Assembly: GCF_011320115.1 (NCBI RefSeq)
Contig: NZ_JAANOZ010000003.1
Span: 186,001-250,000 of the forward strand
Source of the DNA: Croceibacterium segetis
GTDB taxonomy: Bacteria > Pseudomonadota > Alphaproteobacteria > Sphingomonadales > Sphingomonadaceae
Direction of reading: 5' to 3'
Length of the DNA stretch: 64,000 bases
Every line of letters starts with the position of its first letter. Within the stretch, counting starts at the first letter, position 1. Positions 47,157 through 56,473 of the stretch are shown in pieces. The notes beneath the pieces were generated by a model. It saw nothing but the letters and a program-made list of their open reading frames with translations. It searched no databases and was not told where the DNA came from. The translations under genes and the position numbers were made by a program.

Positions 47157-47779
47157 GTCGCAAGCTCGGCTCCGGCAAGTTGGTGATCGCCACGCACAAC
47201 GCGGGCAAGCTGAAGGAAATCGCCGCGCTGCTGGCCCCGCATGGGGTCGATTGCATCTCGGCGGGCTCGCTCGGCCTTCCCGAGCCGCCCGAAACCGGCC
47301 GCACCTTCGTCGAGAACGCGCTGATCAAGGCGCGGGCGTCGGCGGAAGCTTCCGGGCTGGTCTCGCTCGCCGACGACAGCGGGCTTTCGGTGGCGGCGCT
47401 CGACGGGCGGCCCGGGGTCTACACCGCCGACTGGGCCGAGCGGCAGTGGTTCGAAGGCGAGCCGGGGCGCGACTGGTACATGGCGATGGGCAAGGTCGAG
47501 GGGATGCTGCAGGCCAAGGGCTCCGATACGCCCCGCGAGGCCTGGTTCAGCTGCGTGCTCGCGCTGGCCTGGCCCGACGGCGAGCACGCGATCTACGAAG
47601 GCCGCGCCGACGGCACCCTGACCTGGCCGCCGCGGGGGACGATGGGGTTCGGCTACGACCCGGTGTTCGTGCCCAGGGGCCGCGAGCAGACTTTCGCCGA
47701 GCTCGATCCCGAAGAGAAGCACCGCATCAGCCACCGCGCCGATGCCTTCGCCAAGATGGTGGCCGATCAGTTCAGTTGA
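47153..47779 (+). CDS. rdgB: RdgB/HAM1 non-canonical purine NTP pyrophosphatase
   Basis: This enzyme removes ITP, dITP and XTP. The 208-aa protein starts [13 protein letters not shown] (HNxGK), then [43 protein letters not shown] and [12 protein letters not shown] with HRADAFAKM at the end. The GTG start overlaps the rph stop. Its end overlaps the converging CAP gene by eight bases. Confidence 0.95.
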   Translation: MSRKLGSGKLVIATHNAGKLKEIAALLAPHGVDCISAGSLGLPEPPETGRTFVENALIKARASAEASGLVSLADDSGLSVAALDGRPGVYTADWAERQWFEGEPGRDWYMAMGKVEGMLQAKGSDTPREAWFSCVLALAWPDGEHAIYEGRADGTLTWPPRGTMGFGYDPVFVPRGREQTFAELDPEEKHRISHRADAFAKMVADQFS

Positions 47780-48317
47780 TCGCGCTGCCCATCACGTTAC
47801 CGGCCGGCCAGTAGCGGCAGACGAGGAAGTCGTGCGACCGGTTGTGCGACACCGCACAGCCGACTTGCTGCGTGCCGGGCCAGATCACCTGGGTGTAGTG
47901 CCCGACATCCTCCCACCGCCCGGTGGTCGAAACCTCCGGGAACTTGCCGGGCTTGAACATCTTCCGCTCGGAGAGGAACCCGCCGACCATGTCGTCCGCG
48001 CTGTAATAGCCCGCGGTGCCGCTCCACAGGTTCTCGCCCGCGCCGTGGCGGGTCTCGCGGTCCGAATGGTACATCCGGTCGTCGCGGGCCAGGCGGTCGG
48101 CCCAGCTTTGCGCTTCCTGCGCCAGCTGGTGGCTCCAGGCGAGCGGCGGCGCGCCCTTGTGGGTACGCTCGCCGTTGTGGTCGGCGAGCAGGCGCAAGGC
48201 GAACGCGTTCGGCTGCGCCACCGCGGGCATTTGCGGCGGCGGCGCTTCGGCGCAAGCGGTTCCGGCGATGGCGAGCGCGCAGGCCAGGCCCGCGCCAAGT
48301 AGCGACCCCTTCCTCAT
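47772..48317 (-). CDS. exported CAP/SCP-domain protein
   Basis: A 181-aa protein with a signal peptide (cleavage near CAEA, about residue 24) and a CAP domain: [62 protein letters not shown] and [11 protein letters not shown]. Bacterial CAP proteins are secreted; their role is mostly unknown. It lies alone on the minus strand between rdgB and hemW. Confidence 0.9.
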   Translation of the reverse strand: MRKGSLLGAGLACALAIAGTACAEAPPPQMPAVAQPNAFALRLLADHNGERTHKGAPPLAWSHQLAQEAQSWADRLARDDRMYHSDRETRHGAGENLWSGTAGYYSADDMVGGFLSERKMFKPGKFPEVSTTGRWEDVGHYTQVIWPGTQQVGCAVSHNRSHDFLVCRYWPAGNVMGSAIN

Positions 48318-48363
48318 GCCGCCGATATTGACTTTCGACGGTTAACACCGGCTGAAAGAGCCG

Positions 48364-49515
48364 GTGGCGAAAGCGCTCTACATCCATTGGCCGTTCTGCC
48401 TGGCGAAGTGCCCGTACTGCGATTTCAACTCGCACGTGCGCGAGCGAGTCGATGCCGATGCCTGGCGCGAGGCGCTGCTCGCCGACATGCGGCACGACGC
48501 GGCGTTGGCGGGGGGCGAGCCGCTCGAATCGATCTTCTTCGGCGGTGGCACGCCTTCGCTGATGCCGCCGGCGCTGGTCGGCGCCTTGCTTGAGCAAGCG
48601 GACAGGCTGTGGGGCTTCGCGCCGGGCATCGAGATCACGCTCGAGGCCAATCCCTCGTCGGTCGAGGCGAGCAAGTTCGCCGATCTTGCGGCCGCGGGCG
48701 TCAACCGGGTGTCGCTCGGGCTGCAGGCGCTGGATGACAAGACACTGCGGTTTCTCGGGCGGCTGCACGATGCTCGGGAGGGATTGGCCGCGCTGGATAC
48801 CGCGCAAGCGGTGTTTGGGCGGGTCAGCTTCGACCTGATCTACGCCCGGCCCGGCCAGGGCCCGGAGCAATGGGAAGCCGAGCTGCGCACGGCGCTCGGT
48901 TTCGGCACCGGGCACTTGTCGCTTTACCAGCTGACGATCGAACCCGGCACGCGCTTCGCTACAGATGTCCGCCAGCGTGCGTTCGTGCCGCTCGCCGACG
49001 ATCCCGCAGCCGACCTGTTCGCGCTCACCCGCGCGTTGACCGAGGCGGCCGGACTGCCGGCCTACGAAGTGAGCAATCACGCGCGACCGGGCGAGGCGAG
49101 CCGCCACAACCTCGCCTACTGGCGCTATCGCGACTACGCCGGGATCGGCCCCGGCGCGCACGGGCGGCGGGGTGGAATGGCGACGCTGCGGCACAAGAAG
49201 CCCGAGAACTGGCTCGACGCGGTCGCAGAGCACGGCCACGGCCTCAAGGACGAGCGCCCGCTCGGCCCGAGCGAGCAGGCCAGCGAAGCGCTGCTGATGG
49301 GCTTGCGGCTGGCCGAGGGCGTGGACCTTGCCGGCCTGTCGCAGCGGTTCGGCATTCCGACGCCCGAACTGATCGATTCCGCCAAGCTGGCGCTTTACGA
49401 AGGCCTCGGCCTCGCCTGGCGCGAGCGCGAGCGGATCGGCGTCACTCCGCAAGGCATGCCCCTGCTCGACGCGCTGCTCGGCGAGCTGGTCCCGGCGGCG
49501 CTGGTGGCCGCGTGA
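48364..49515 (+). CDS. hemW: radical SAM heme chaperone HemW
   Basis: HemW-type proteins resemble oxygen-independent coproporphyrinogen oxidase but act as heme chaperones. The 383-aa protein has the radical SAM CLAKCPYCDFNSH (CxxxCxxC), SIFFGGGTPSLM, and the HemW HNLAYWRYRDYAGIGPGAHG near the C-terminus. The start is GTG at 48364. It overlaps xerC by GTGA. Confidence 0.93.
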   Translation: MAKALYIHWPFCLAKCPYCDFNSHVRERVDADAWREALLADMRHDAALAGGEPLESIFFGGGTPSLMPPALVGALLEQADRLWGFAPGIEITLEANPSSVEASKFADLAAAGVNRVSLGLQALDDKTLRFLGRLHDAREGLAALDTAQAVFGRVSFDLIYARPGQGPEQWEAELRTALGFGTGHLSLYQLTIEPGTRFATDVRQRAFVPLADDPAADLFALTRALTEAAGLPAYEVSNHARPGEASRHNLAYWRYRDYAGIGPGAHGRRGGMATLRHKKPENWLDAVAEHGHGLKDERPLGPSEQASEALLMGLRLAEGVDLAGLSQRFGIPTPELIDSAKLALYEGLGLAWRERERIGVTPQGMPLLDALLGELVPAALVAA

Positions 49516-50405
49516 GCAAGGCCGATCTGCTCGAGCAATGGGGCGACTACCTCGCCCGCTCGCGCCGCCGCTCGCCGCACACGGTGCGCGCCTATCTCGC
49601 CGCCGCCAACCGCCTTGCCGAGCGAGTCGGCGCCGAAGACTGGCGCGATGTCGCCAATCTCGACGCCGTTGCCTTGCGCAACCAGCTCGCCGCCCGCCGT
49701 GCCGACGGGATCGGCAACGTCTCCGCCGCGCGCGAGCTCTCCGCGATCAAGAGCTTCGTCGTCTACGCCCGCGAGCAGGTCGGGCATGGCGACGCCGCCC
49801 CGCCCCGCCTGCGCGGCCCGCGGATCAAGAGGGGCTTGCCCCGCCCCGTCACCCCCGACGAAGCCGCCAACCTCGCCGACGGCGTCGCCTCGCTCGCCAG
49901 CGATCACTGGATCGGCGCGCGCGACCGCGCGGTGCTGCTATTGATGTACGGGGCCGGCTTGCGCATCGCCGAGGCCCTCTCGCTGACCGCCGCCGACTTG
50001 CCGCTCGGCGAAACGCTGCAGGTCACCGGCAAGGGCGGCAAGCAGCGCGTGGTGCCGCTGCTGCCGGTCGTTCGCGCGGCGGTGGCCGATTACGCCCAGC
50101 GTTGCCCGTGGCCGCTCGCCGGCAAGGAACCGCTGTTCAAAGGCGCCAAGGGCGGCCCGCTCGGCCAAGGCATGGTGCAGAAGGCGATGGCCAGGGCGCG
50201 CGTAGCGCTCGGCCTGCCGCCGACCGCCACGCCGCATGCCCTGCGCCACAGCTTCGCCACCCACTTGCTAAGCGCGGGAGCCGACCTCAGAAGCCTGCAG
50301 GAACTGCTCGGCCACGCCAGCCTCGGTTCGACCCAGATCTACACCAAGGTCGATGCCGCGGTGCTGCTCGAGACCTATCGCAAGGCGCACCCGCGCGAGC
50401 GCTAG
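49512..50405 (+). CDS. xerC: tyrosine recombinase XerC
   Basis: XerC with XerD resolves chromosome dimers at dif. The 297-aa protein has a SAM-like N-terminal domain (SPHTVRAYLAAANRL) and catalytic residues Arg (YGAGLRIAEALSL), Lys (KGGKQRVVPL), His-x-x-Arg (HALRHSFATHLL), His (LLGHASLGSTQIYT) and Tyr at the end of that block. The GTG start overlaps the hemW stop, and the end overlaps the converging dedA gene. No dif site was recognised nearby. Confidence 0.92.
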   Translation: MSKADLLEQWGDYLARSRRRSPHTVRAYLAAANRLAERVGAEDWRDVANLDAVALRNQLAARRADGIGNVSAARELSAIKSFVVYAREQVGHGDAAPPRLRGPRIKRGLPRPVTPDEAANLADGVASLASDHWIGARDRAVLLLMYGAGLRIAEALSLTAADLPLGETLQVTGKGGKQRVVPLLPVVRAAVADYAQRCPWPLAGKEPLFKGAKGGPLGQGMVQKAMARARVALGLPPTATPHALRHSFATHLLSAGADLRSLQELLGHASLGSTQIYTKVDAAVLLETYRKAHPRER

Positions 50406-51007
50406 GGCTCCTTGCGCGGCTTCCAGGTCGCAACGCGATAGAAGTAGAACACCACGATGGCGACGATCAGCCCGGCCATCGCCCAGCTGGCGGCATGTTC
50501 GTACTTGGCCAGGTAGGGCGCGAGCCGGCGCCCGCCTTCGATCAGCAGCGCGTTCCACACCGCCGCACCCGCGGTGGTGAACAGCAGGAAGCGCCAGGCC
50601 TTCATGTGCGAGAGCCCGGCCGGCAGCGAAATCATCGTGCGCAGCAACGGCGAGAAGCGCATCGCGAAGACGATCCATTGGCCGTGGCTCTGGAAGAACC
50701 GGGCGGCCCTCTCGACGTCGCTGAAGCATAGCGTCAGCCAGCGGCCGTGGCGGTCGATGAACGGCTCGAGCCGGCGGTAGCTCCACCTGTCGCCAATCCA
50801 GTACCAGACGTAATTGCCCACCGTCGTTCCCAGCGTCCCAACGGCGAGCAGCGGCCAGAAATCCATCTCCCCGCGCGCGATGAGCACGCCGCCGATGCCC
50901 ATGATCACTTCCGACGGGATCGGCGGGAAGACGTTTTCGAGCACCATCAGCGCGAACACGCCGAAGTAACCGCCGGCGGCGATGGCCTCGATGATCAGGT
51001 CCTGCAT
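50402..51007 (-). CDS. DedA-family membrane protein
   Basis: A 201-aa inner-membrane protein with the DedA/SNARE-associated pattern: GVFALMVLENVFPPIPSEVIMGIGG, LGTTVGNYVWYWIGDRW and FFQSHGQWIVFAMRFSPLLRTMISLPAGLSHM. The family acts in lipid scrambling and proton-dependent homeostasis. It is the last of a minus-strand run from rsmI. Confidence 0.9.
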   Translation of the reverse strand: MQDLIIEAIAAGGYFGVFALMVLENVFPPIPSEVIMGIGGVLIARGEMDFWPLLAVGTLGTTVGNYVWYWIGDRWSYRRLEPFIDRHGRWLTLCFSDVERAARFFQSHGQWIVFAMRFSPLLRTMISLPAGLSHMKAWRFLLFTTAGAAVWNALLIEGGRRLAPYLAKYEHAASWAMAGLIVAIVVFYFYRVATWKPRKEP

Positions 51008-51053
51008 GGCGAGCTAAACGGGCACGAGCGGCGAACGGTCCGGGTGGACCGCG

Positions 51054-52010
51054 CTAGTTTGCGCCAAGCCGTGCCTCGATCGCATCCCAGATGCGCGCGG
51101 GCGTGTCGGTGCCGTTGAACTGGTCGATGCTGACGATCCCGGTCGGGCTGGTCACGTTGATCTCGGTCAGCCACTTCCCGCCGATCACGTCGATGCCCAC
51201 GAAGATCAGCCCGCGCTTCTTGAGCTCCGGGCCCATCGCCGCGCAGATTTCCTCCTCGCGCGCGGTGAGGTCGGTCTTCTCGGCGTAGCCGCCCTGGGCC
51301 AGATTGGAGCGGAACTCGCCCTGCCCCGGCTTGCGGTTGATCGCCCCGGCGTATTCGCCGTCGACCAGCACGATCCGCTTGTCGCCCTCGGCGACTTCGG
51401 GGAGGAACGGCTGCACCATGTGCGGCTCGGGCCAGGTCTGGTTGAAGACGTCGATCAGCGCCGAGAGGTTTTCGCCGCTCTCGGGCACGCGGAAGATCGC
51501 CTTGCCGCCGTTGCCGTGGATCGGCTTGACCACCACCGCGCCGTGGCGGCCCATGAACTCGCGCACTTCGGCGACGCTGCGGGTGACCAGAGTCGGCGGC
51601 ATGAAGCGGCGGAAATCGAGCACGAAGACCTTTTCGGGTGCGTTGCGCACGCTCGCCGGGTCGTTGACCACCAGCGTTTCGCCCTGGATGCGCTCGAGCA
51701 AGTGCGTCGCGGTGATGTAACCCATGTCGAACGGCGGATCCTGCCGCATCAGCACCACGTCGATGTCGCGGCCGAGATCGAGCCTGCGCGCCTCGTCCCT
51801 CTCGAAATGGCTGCCGGCCACGCGCTGGACGCGCACCGGGCTGGCCAGCGCGCTAAGGCGGTCGTTCTCGTCGAGCGTCAGCGAGCCGACGTCGTAGTGC
51901 CACAGCGAATGCCCGCGCGCCTGCGCCGAAAGCATCAGCGCGAAGCTCGAATCGCCGGCGATGTTGACGCTTTCGATCGGGTCCATCTGGACGGCGACGC
52001 GCAGGCTCAT
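51054..52010 (-). CDS. gshB: glutathione synthase
   Basis: GshB joins gamma-glutamylcysteine and glycine. The 318-aa ATP-grasp enzyme has VAVQMDPIESVNIAGDSSFALML, MRQDPPFDMGYI, VVKPIHGNGGKAIF, VEVAEGDKRI-like loop (PEVAEGDKRIVLVDGEYAGA) and INVTSPTGI at the end. The ATG at 52010 gives the family start (MSLRVAVQMDP). It follows yraN by 10 bp. Glutathione supply suits the GST at 62.7-63.4 kb. Confidence 0.95.
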   Translation of the reverse strand: MSLRVAVQMDPIESVNIAGDSSFALMLSAQARGHSLWHYDVGSLTLDENDRLSALASPVRVQRVAGSHFERDEARRLDLGRDIDVVLMRQDPPFDMGYITATHLLERIQGETLVVNDPASVRNAPEKVFVLDFRRFMPPTLVTRSVAEVREFMGRHGAVVVKPIHGNGGKAIFRVPESGENLSALIDVFNQTWPEPHMVQPFLPEVAEGDKRIVLVDGEYAGAINRKPGQGEFRSNLAQGGYAEKTDLTAREEEICAAMGPELKKRGLIFVGIDVIGGKWLTEINVTSPTGIVSIDQFNGTDTPARIWDAIEARLGAN

Positions 52011-52020
52011 TCGAATTCCC

Positions 52021-52371
52021 TCATGGCTGCCAGGCGTTGACGATGTGGCGCGGCCAGCGGCCCGGTGCAAGCAGGAGCACGTCGATCCGCGGATTGTCGC
52101 CCGCGCGCAAGTGGCGGTGAGCGATCGCTTCCACTGCGGCAGCGACGCGGCGCAGGCGATAGTCGTCGATTGAACGGTCACGCTCGATAACGGTCGCGCG
52201 CCACTTCACTTCGACGAAGGCGACCGTGCGGCCGCGCCGGGCGACCAGGTCGATCTCGCCGCGCGGGGTCTTGACCCGCCGGGCGACGATGCGCCAGCCG
52301 TGGAGCCGCAGCCAGAGCGCGGCGAAGCCCTCCCCCTTGCGTCCGCGCCGTTCGGCCTCGAACCGGTTCAC
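52021..52371 (-). CDS. yraN: YraN/UPF0102 nuclease-like protein
   Basis: A 116-aa protein with the PD-(D/E)XK-like pattern of UPF0102: AERRGRKGEGFAALWLRLHGW, RVKTPRGEIDLVARRG and VAFVEVKWRA. The family resembles Holliday junction resolvases; its role is not proven. The ATG overlaps the rsmI stop (ATGA), a pairing common in proteobacteria. Confidence 0.92.
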   Translation of the reverse strand: MNRFEAERRGRKGEGFAALWLRLHGWRIVARRVKTPRGEIDLVARRGRTVAFVEVKWRATVIERDRSIDDYRLRRVAAAVEAIAHRHLRAGDNPRIDVLLLAPGRWPRHIVNAWQP

Positions 52372-53222
52372 GAGGCCTGAAGTTCGAGCGCGCGGGCGTA
52401 GAGCGCCTTCCGTTCGAGCCCGGTCGCCTTCGCAACGAGCGCGGCGGCGCGTGAGGGCTTTTCGGTCACCAGCGCCTCGAGGAGGAGGCGATCGGCGTCG
52501 CCCGCGTCGGCGAGCCGATCGGCCGGCGGGCCGACCAGCAGCACGATCTCGCCGCGCGGCGGGTGCGCTTCATAATGCGCGATCAGCTCTTCCGCGGATC
52601 CGCTGCGGCATTCCTCGTAAAGCTTGGTGAGCTCGCGGGCGACGGCGATCTCGCGGCCGGGCAGCGCCTCGCCGATCGCGGCGAGCGATTTCGCCAGGCG
52701 CGGCGCGGTCTCGAAGAACACCAGCGTCGCCTTGACGCCAGCAAGCTCGGCGAGGGTCTCGCCCCGCGCCTTGTCCTTGGCCGGCAGGAACCCGGTGAAC
52801 AGGAACCGGTCGCTGGGCAGCCCCGACAACGTCAGCGCCACCACAGGAGCGCTCGGCCCCGGCAAGCTGGTGACGGGAATCCCCGCCGCGCGCGCCTCGC
52901 GCACCAGCTTGTAACCGGGGTCGGACACCAGCGGCGTGCCCGCATCGCTCACCAGGGCCACGGCCTTGTCCCGCATTGCGTCGAGCAAGCGCTCGCGGTC
53001 CGAATCGGACGCATGGTCGTCGTAACGCCACAGCGGTTTGGCGAGGCCAAGGTGTTGAATAAGCTTGCGAGTGACGCGCGTGTCCTCACAGGCGATCGCG
53101 TCGCACCGCGCGAGCACGTCCGCGGCGCGGAGCGTAATGTCGCCGAGATTGCCAATCGGCGTCGCAACTATATAGAGGCCGGGAGACAAGGATTTGGCTT
53201 CGAGGTCGCGCTGATCGCTCAC
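52368..53222 (-). CDS. rsmI: 16S rRNA (cytidine1402-2'-O)-methyltransferase RsmI
   Basis: RsmI methylates C1402 of 16S rRNA. The 284-aa protein has LYIVATPIGNLGDITLRAADVL, CEDTRVTRKLI, ALVSDAGTPLVSDPGYKLV, LPGPSAPVVALTLSGLP and FLPAKDKAR, typical of the YraL family. The GTG start at 53222 lies 39 bp from the divergent PBP-activator gene, so the promoters overlap. Confidence 0.94.
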   Translation of the reverse strand: MSDQRDLEAKSLSPGLYIVATPIGNLGDITLRAADVLARCDAIACEDTRVTRKLIQHLGLAKPLWRYDDHASDSDRERLLDAMRDKAVALVSDAGTPLVSDPGYKLVREARAAGIPVTSLPGPSAPVVALTLSGLPSDRFLFTGFLPAKDKARGETLAELAGVKATLVFFETAPRLAKSLAAIGEALPGREIAVARELTKLYEECRSGSAEELIAHYEAHPPRGEIVLLVGPPADRLADAGDADRLLLEALVTEKPSRAAALVAKATGLERKALYARALELQAS

Positions 53223-53261
53223 GGCGCGCCTTGTGAACCAACAGCAGCGGGAGCGGCAAGC

Positions 53262-54410
53262 ATGTTCGGTAACTGGAAACGCCTGATTGCGGCGGTGGCC
53301 CTCAGCGTGGCGCTCGCCGCCTGCCAGGTCGTTCCGAAAGGCCAGGGACCGGTCGTGACGCCGCGGCCGGTGCCGACGGCTACGCCCGGCCAGTTGCCGC
53401 AGGACGAAGGCCGCCACCGGGTGGCCTTGCTGGTGCCGATGTCGGGCGCCAACGGCGCGGTCGGCCAGTCGATCGCCAACGCCACGACGATGGCGTTGCT
53501 CGACACCAATGCCTCGAACCTGCGGATCACCACTTACGATACCGCTACCGGCGCCGACAGCGCCGCGGCGCGGGCGATCGCCGACGGCAACAAGTTGATC
53601 CTCGGCCCGCTGCTGGGCGACGACGTCAAGGTCGTCGCCGCCAAGGCGCGCCCGGCGCACGTGCCGCTGATCAGCTTCTCGAACGACCGCACGGTTGCCG
53701 CGCGCGATGTCTTCATCCTCGGGGTGCTGCCCGAGGAATCGATCGACCGCACGGTCGGCTACGCGATGTCGAAGGGGGCCAAGCGCTTCGCCGCGATCGT
53801 GCCCAACGGCGATTACGGCCGCCATGCGCAGGCGGCGCTGGCGGCGCGGGTCGCCGCGGGCGGCGGCGTGCTCGTCGCCACCGAAACTTACGACCGCGGC
53901 AACACCTCGGTGATCAGCGCCGCCGAGCGCCTTCGCGCGAAGGGCGGTTTCGACACCGTGCTGATCGCCGACGGCGCGCGTCTCTCGGCGATCGCGGCAG
54001 GTGCGCTCAAGACCGCCGGCGCGGCGCTGCCGCACCTGCTCGGGACCGAACTGTGGAGCGGCGAAGAGGACGTGGCGAAAGCCACCGCGCTGCGCGGGGC
54101 GTGGTTCTCGAGCGTGTCGGATGCCCGCTACGGCCGCTTCGCCTCGAGCTACAAGTCGCGCTTCGGCGCCCAGCCCTACCGCGTCGCCACGCTCGGCTAC
54201 GACGCCGTGCTGCTGACCCTGCGGGTGGCGCGCGACTGGACGCCGGGCCGCGAATTTCCGACCTCGCACCTGTTCGACAGCGCCGGGTTCCTCGGCATCG
54301 ACGGCGCGTTCCGCTTCCAGCCCAACGGCCTGGCCGAGCGGGCGATGGAAGTGCGCCAGGTCGGCAACGGCACGGTGACGGTGGTCTCGCCGGCGCCGAC
54401 ACAGTTCTGA
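53262..54410 (+). CDS. penicillin-binding protein activator-like lipoprotein (LppC/LpoA type)
   Basis: A 382-aa lipoprotein (lipobox LAAC, Cys21) with a periplasmic binding-protein fold: VALLVPMSGANGAVGQSIANATTMA, ADGNKLILGPLLGDDV, VPLISFSNDRTVA and PNGDYGRHAQAAL. E. coli LpoA activates PBP1A; this homologue lacks its long N-terminal TPR domain, as is normal in alphaproteobacteria. The divergent rsmI-lpoA order is widely conserved. Confidence 0.9.
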   Translation: MFGNWKRLIAAVALSVALAACQVVPKGQGPVVTPRPVPTATPGQLPQDEGRHRVALLVPMSGANGAVGQSIANATTMALLDTNASNLRITTYDTATGADSAAARAIADGNKLILGPLLGDDVKVVAAKARPAHVPLISFSNDRTVAARDVFILGVLPEESIDRTVGYAMSKGAKRFAAIVPNGDYGRHAQAALAARVAAGGGVLVATETYDRGNTSVISAAERLRAKGGFDTVLIADGARLSAIAAGALKTAGAALPHLLGTELWSGEEDVAKATALRGAWFSSVSDARYGRFASSYKSRFGAQPYRVATLGYDAVLLTLRVARDWTPGREFPTSHLFDSAGFLGIDGAFRFQPNGLAERAMEVRQVGNGTVTVVSPAPTQF

Positions 54411-54472
54411 AGCGCGGATAACCCCGCCGCTTCCGCTTGAGTCCGCGCGAGAGCGCTCCCTATAGCCGATCC

Positions 54473-56473
54473 ATGTCCCCAGAAGACGCAGGTTCCCTGT
54501 TCGACAAGCTGCCGCAAGGCGACGGCGAGTACGACGCTTCCTCGATCGAGGTGCTGGAGGGGCTCGAGCCGGTCCGCCGGCGCCCCGGCATGTACATCGG
54601 CGGAATCGACGAGCGAGCGCTGCACCACCTCGCCGCCGAAGTCCTCGACAACGCGATGGACGAGGCGGTCGCCGGACATGCCAACCGCATCGAGGTCGTC
54701 CTCGACGAAGGCAATCGCCTGACGATCACCGACAACGGCCGCGGGATGCCGGTCGACGAGCATCCCAAGTTCCCCGGCAAGTCCTCGCTCGAGGTGATTC
54801 TGACCACCCTGCACTCGGGCGGCAAGTTCTCCGGCAAGGCCTATGCCACCAGCGGCGGCCTCCACGGCGTCGGCGTCAGCGTGGTCAACGCGCTTTCGGA
54901 GCATGTCCGCGTCGAAGTCGCGCGCAACAAGGAAGTCTTCGCGCAGGAGTTCTCGCGCGGCGCGCCGACCGGTCCGCTGCAACACCTCGGCAGCACGCCG
55001 AACCGCCGTGGAACCACGGTCAGCTTCACGCCCGATCCGGAGATCTTCGGCGACCGCGAGTTCAAGCCGCTGCGGCTGTTCAAGCTCGCTCGCTCGAAAG
55101 CCTACCTCTACGCCGGGGTCGAGATCCGCTGGAAATGCGCCCCCTCGCTCGCCTCGGAGGAAGTGCCCGAGGAAGCGGTGTTCCAGTTCCCCGGCGGTCT
55201 CGCCGACCATCTCGCCGAGGAAGTCGCGGGGCGCGAGTGCGTCACCAGCCAGTTCTTCACCGGGAGCCAGGACTTCCCGGCGCAGAACGGCGAAGCGCAG
55301 GGCCGCGTCGAATGGGCGGTGGCCTGGCCGCTGTGGTCCGACGGCGCCTATTCCTGGTACTGCAACACGGTGCCAACGCCCGACGGCGGCACCCACGAAC
55401 AAGGCATGCGCGCTGCGCTGACCAAGGGCATTCGCGCGTTCGGCGAGCTGATCGGGCAGAAGAAGGCGAAGGACATCAGTGCCGACGATGTCATCACCGG
55501 CAGCGAAATCATGCTCTCGGTGTTCATCCGCGAGCCGCAGTTCCAGAGCCAGACCAAGGACCGCCTGACCTCGCCCGAGGCGGCGCGCCTGGTCGAGAAC
55601 GCGGTGCGCGACCACTTCGATCACTTCCTGTCCGACAACATGGAGCGCGGCCGCGCCCTGCTCGGCAGCGTGCTGGAGCGGATGGACGAACGGCTGAAGC
55701 GCAAGGCCGAGCGCGAGATCAAGCGCAAGACCGCCACCAGCGGCAAGAAGCTGCGCCTGCCGGGCAAGCTGACCGACTGCTCGGGCGAAGGCAAAGGCGA
55801 GACCGAGCTGTTCATCGTCGAAGGCGACAGCGCCGGCGGCAGCGCCAAGCAGGCGCGAGACCGCAAGACCCAGGCGATCCTGCCGATCCGCGGCAAGATC
55901 CTCAACGTCGCCTCAGCCACCGCCGACAAGATTCGCGCCAACACCGAAATCGCCGACTTGGTCCTCGCGCTCGGTTGCGGCACGCGCAAGGACTGCGACC
56001 CGGCCAACTTGCGCTACGACCGGGTGGTCATCATGACCGACGCCGACGTCGACGGCGCGCACATCGCCACCCTGCTGATGACGTTCTTCTTCCAGGAGAT
56101 GGCCGAGATCGTCCGCCAGGGGCATCTCTACCTCGCCCAGCCGCCGCTCTACCGCCTGACCGCCGGCAAGGAGAGCCGCTACGCCCGCGACGAAGCCGAC
56201 CGCGCCGAGCTCGAAGCGACGGTGTTCAAGGGCAAGAAAGTCGAAGTCAGCCGCTTCAAGGGCCTCGGCGAGATGAACCCGGGGCAATTGCGCGAAACCA
56301 CGATGGACCCGAAGAGCCGGAGCCTGATCCGCATCACCCTGCCCCCCGAGCACGAGCAGCGCTTCGCCATCGCCGAACTGGTTGACCAGCTGATGGGCCG
56401 CAACCCCGAGCACCGCTTCAACTTCATCCAGAACCGCGCGGGCGAGATCGATCGCGAGATGATCGACGCCTAG
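54473..56473 (+). CDS. parE: DNA topoisomerase IV subunit B
   Basis: ParE is the ATPase subunit of topoisomerase IV. The 666-aa protein has the GHKL domain (VLDNAMDEAVAGHA, ITDNGRGMPVDEHP, GGLHGVGVSVVNALS) and the TOPRIM domain (FIVEGDSAGGSAKQARDRKTQAILP, MTDADVDGAHIATLL). The ILPIRGKILNV text and length fit ParE better than GyrB. The ATG at 54473 starts a short acidic leader. A lower-GC stretch begins straight after its stop. Confidence 0.94.
   Translation: MSPEDAGSLFDKLPQGDGEYDASSIEVLEGLEPVRRRPGMYIGGIDERALHHLAAEVLDNAMDEAVAGHANRIEVVLDEGNRLTITDNGRGMPVDEHPKFPGKSSLEVILTTLHSGGKFSGKAYATSGGLHGVGVSVVNALSEHVRVEVARNKEVFAQEFSRGAPTGPLQHLGSTPNRRGTTVSFTPDPEIFGDREFKPLRLFKLARSKAYLYAGVEIRWKCAPSLASEEVPEEAVFQFPGGLADHLAEEVAGRECVTSQFFTGSQDFPAQNGEAQGRVEWAVAWPLWSDGAYSWYCNTVPTPDGGTHEQGMRAALTKGIRAFGELIGQKKAKDISADDVITGSEIMLSVFIREPQFQSQTKDRLTSPEAARLVENAVRDHFDHFLSDNMERGRALLGSVLERMDERLKRKAEREIKRKTATSGKKLRLPGKLTDCSGEGKGETELFIVEGDSAGGSAKQARDRKTQAILPIRGKILNVASATADKIRANTEIADLVLALGCGTRKDCDPANLRYDRVVIMTDADVDGAHIATLLMTFFFQEMAEIVRQGHLYLAQPPLYRLTAGKESRYARDEADRAELEATVFKGKKVEVSRFKGLGEMNPGQLRETTMDPKSRSLIRITLPPEHEQRFAIAELVDQLMGRNPEHRFNFIQNRAGEIDREMIDA

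Noticed and set aside
49512-50405. xerC considered as a phage or integron integrase marking a mobile element
   Set aside because: It is coupled to hemW, lacks attachment sites or cargo genes, and has the normal length and motifs of housekeeping XerC.
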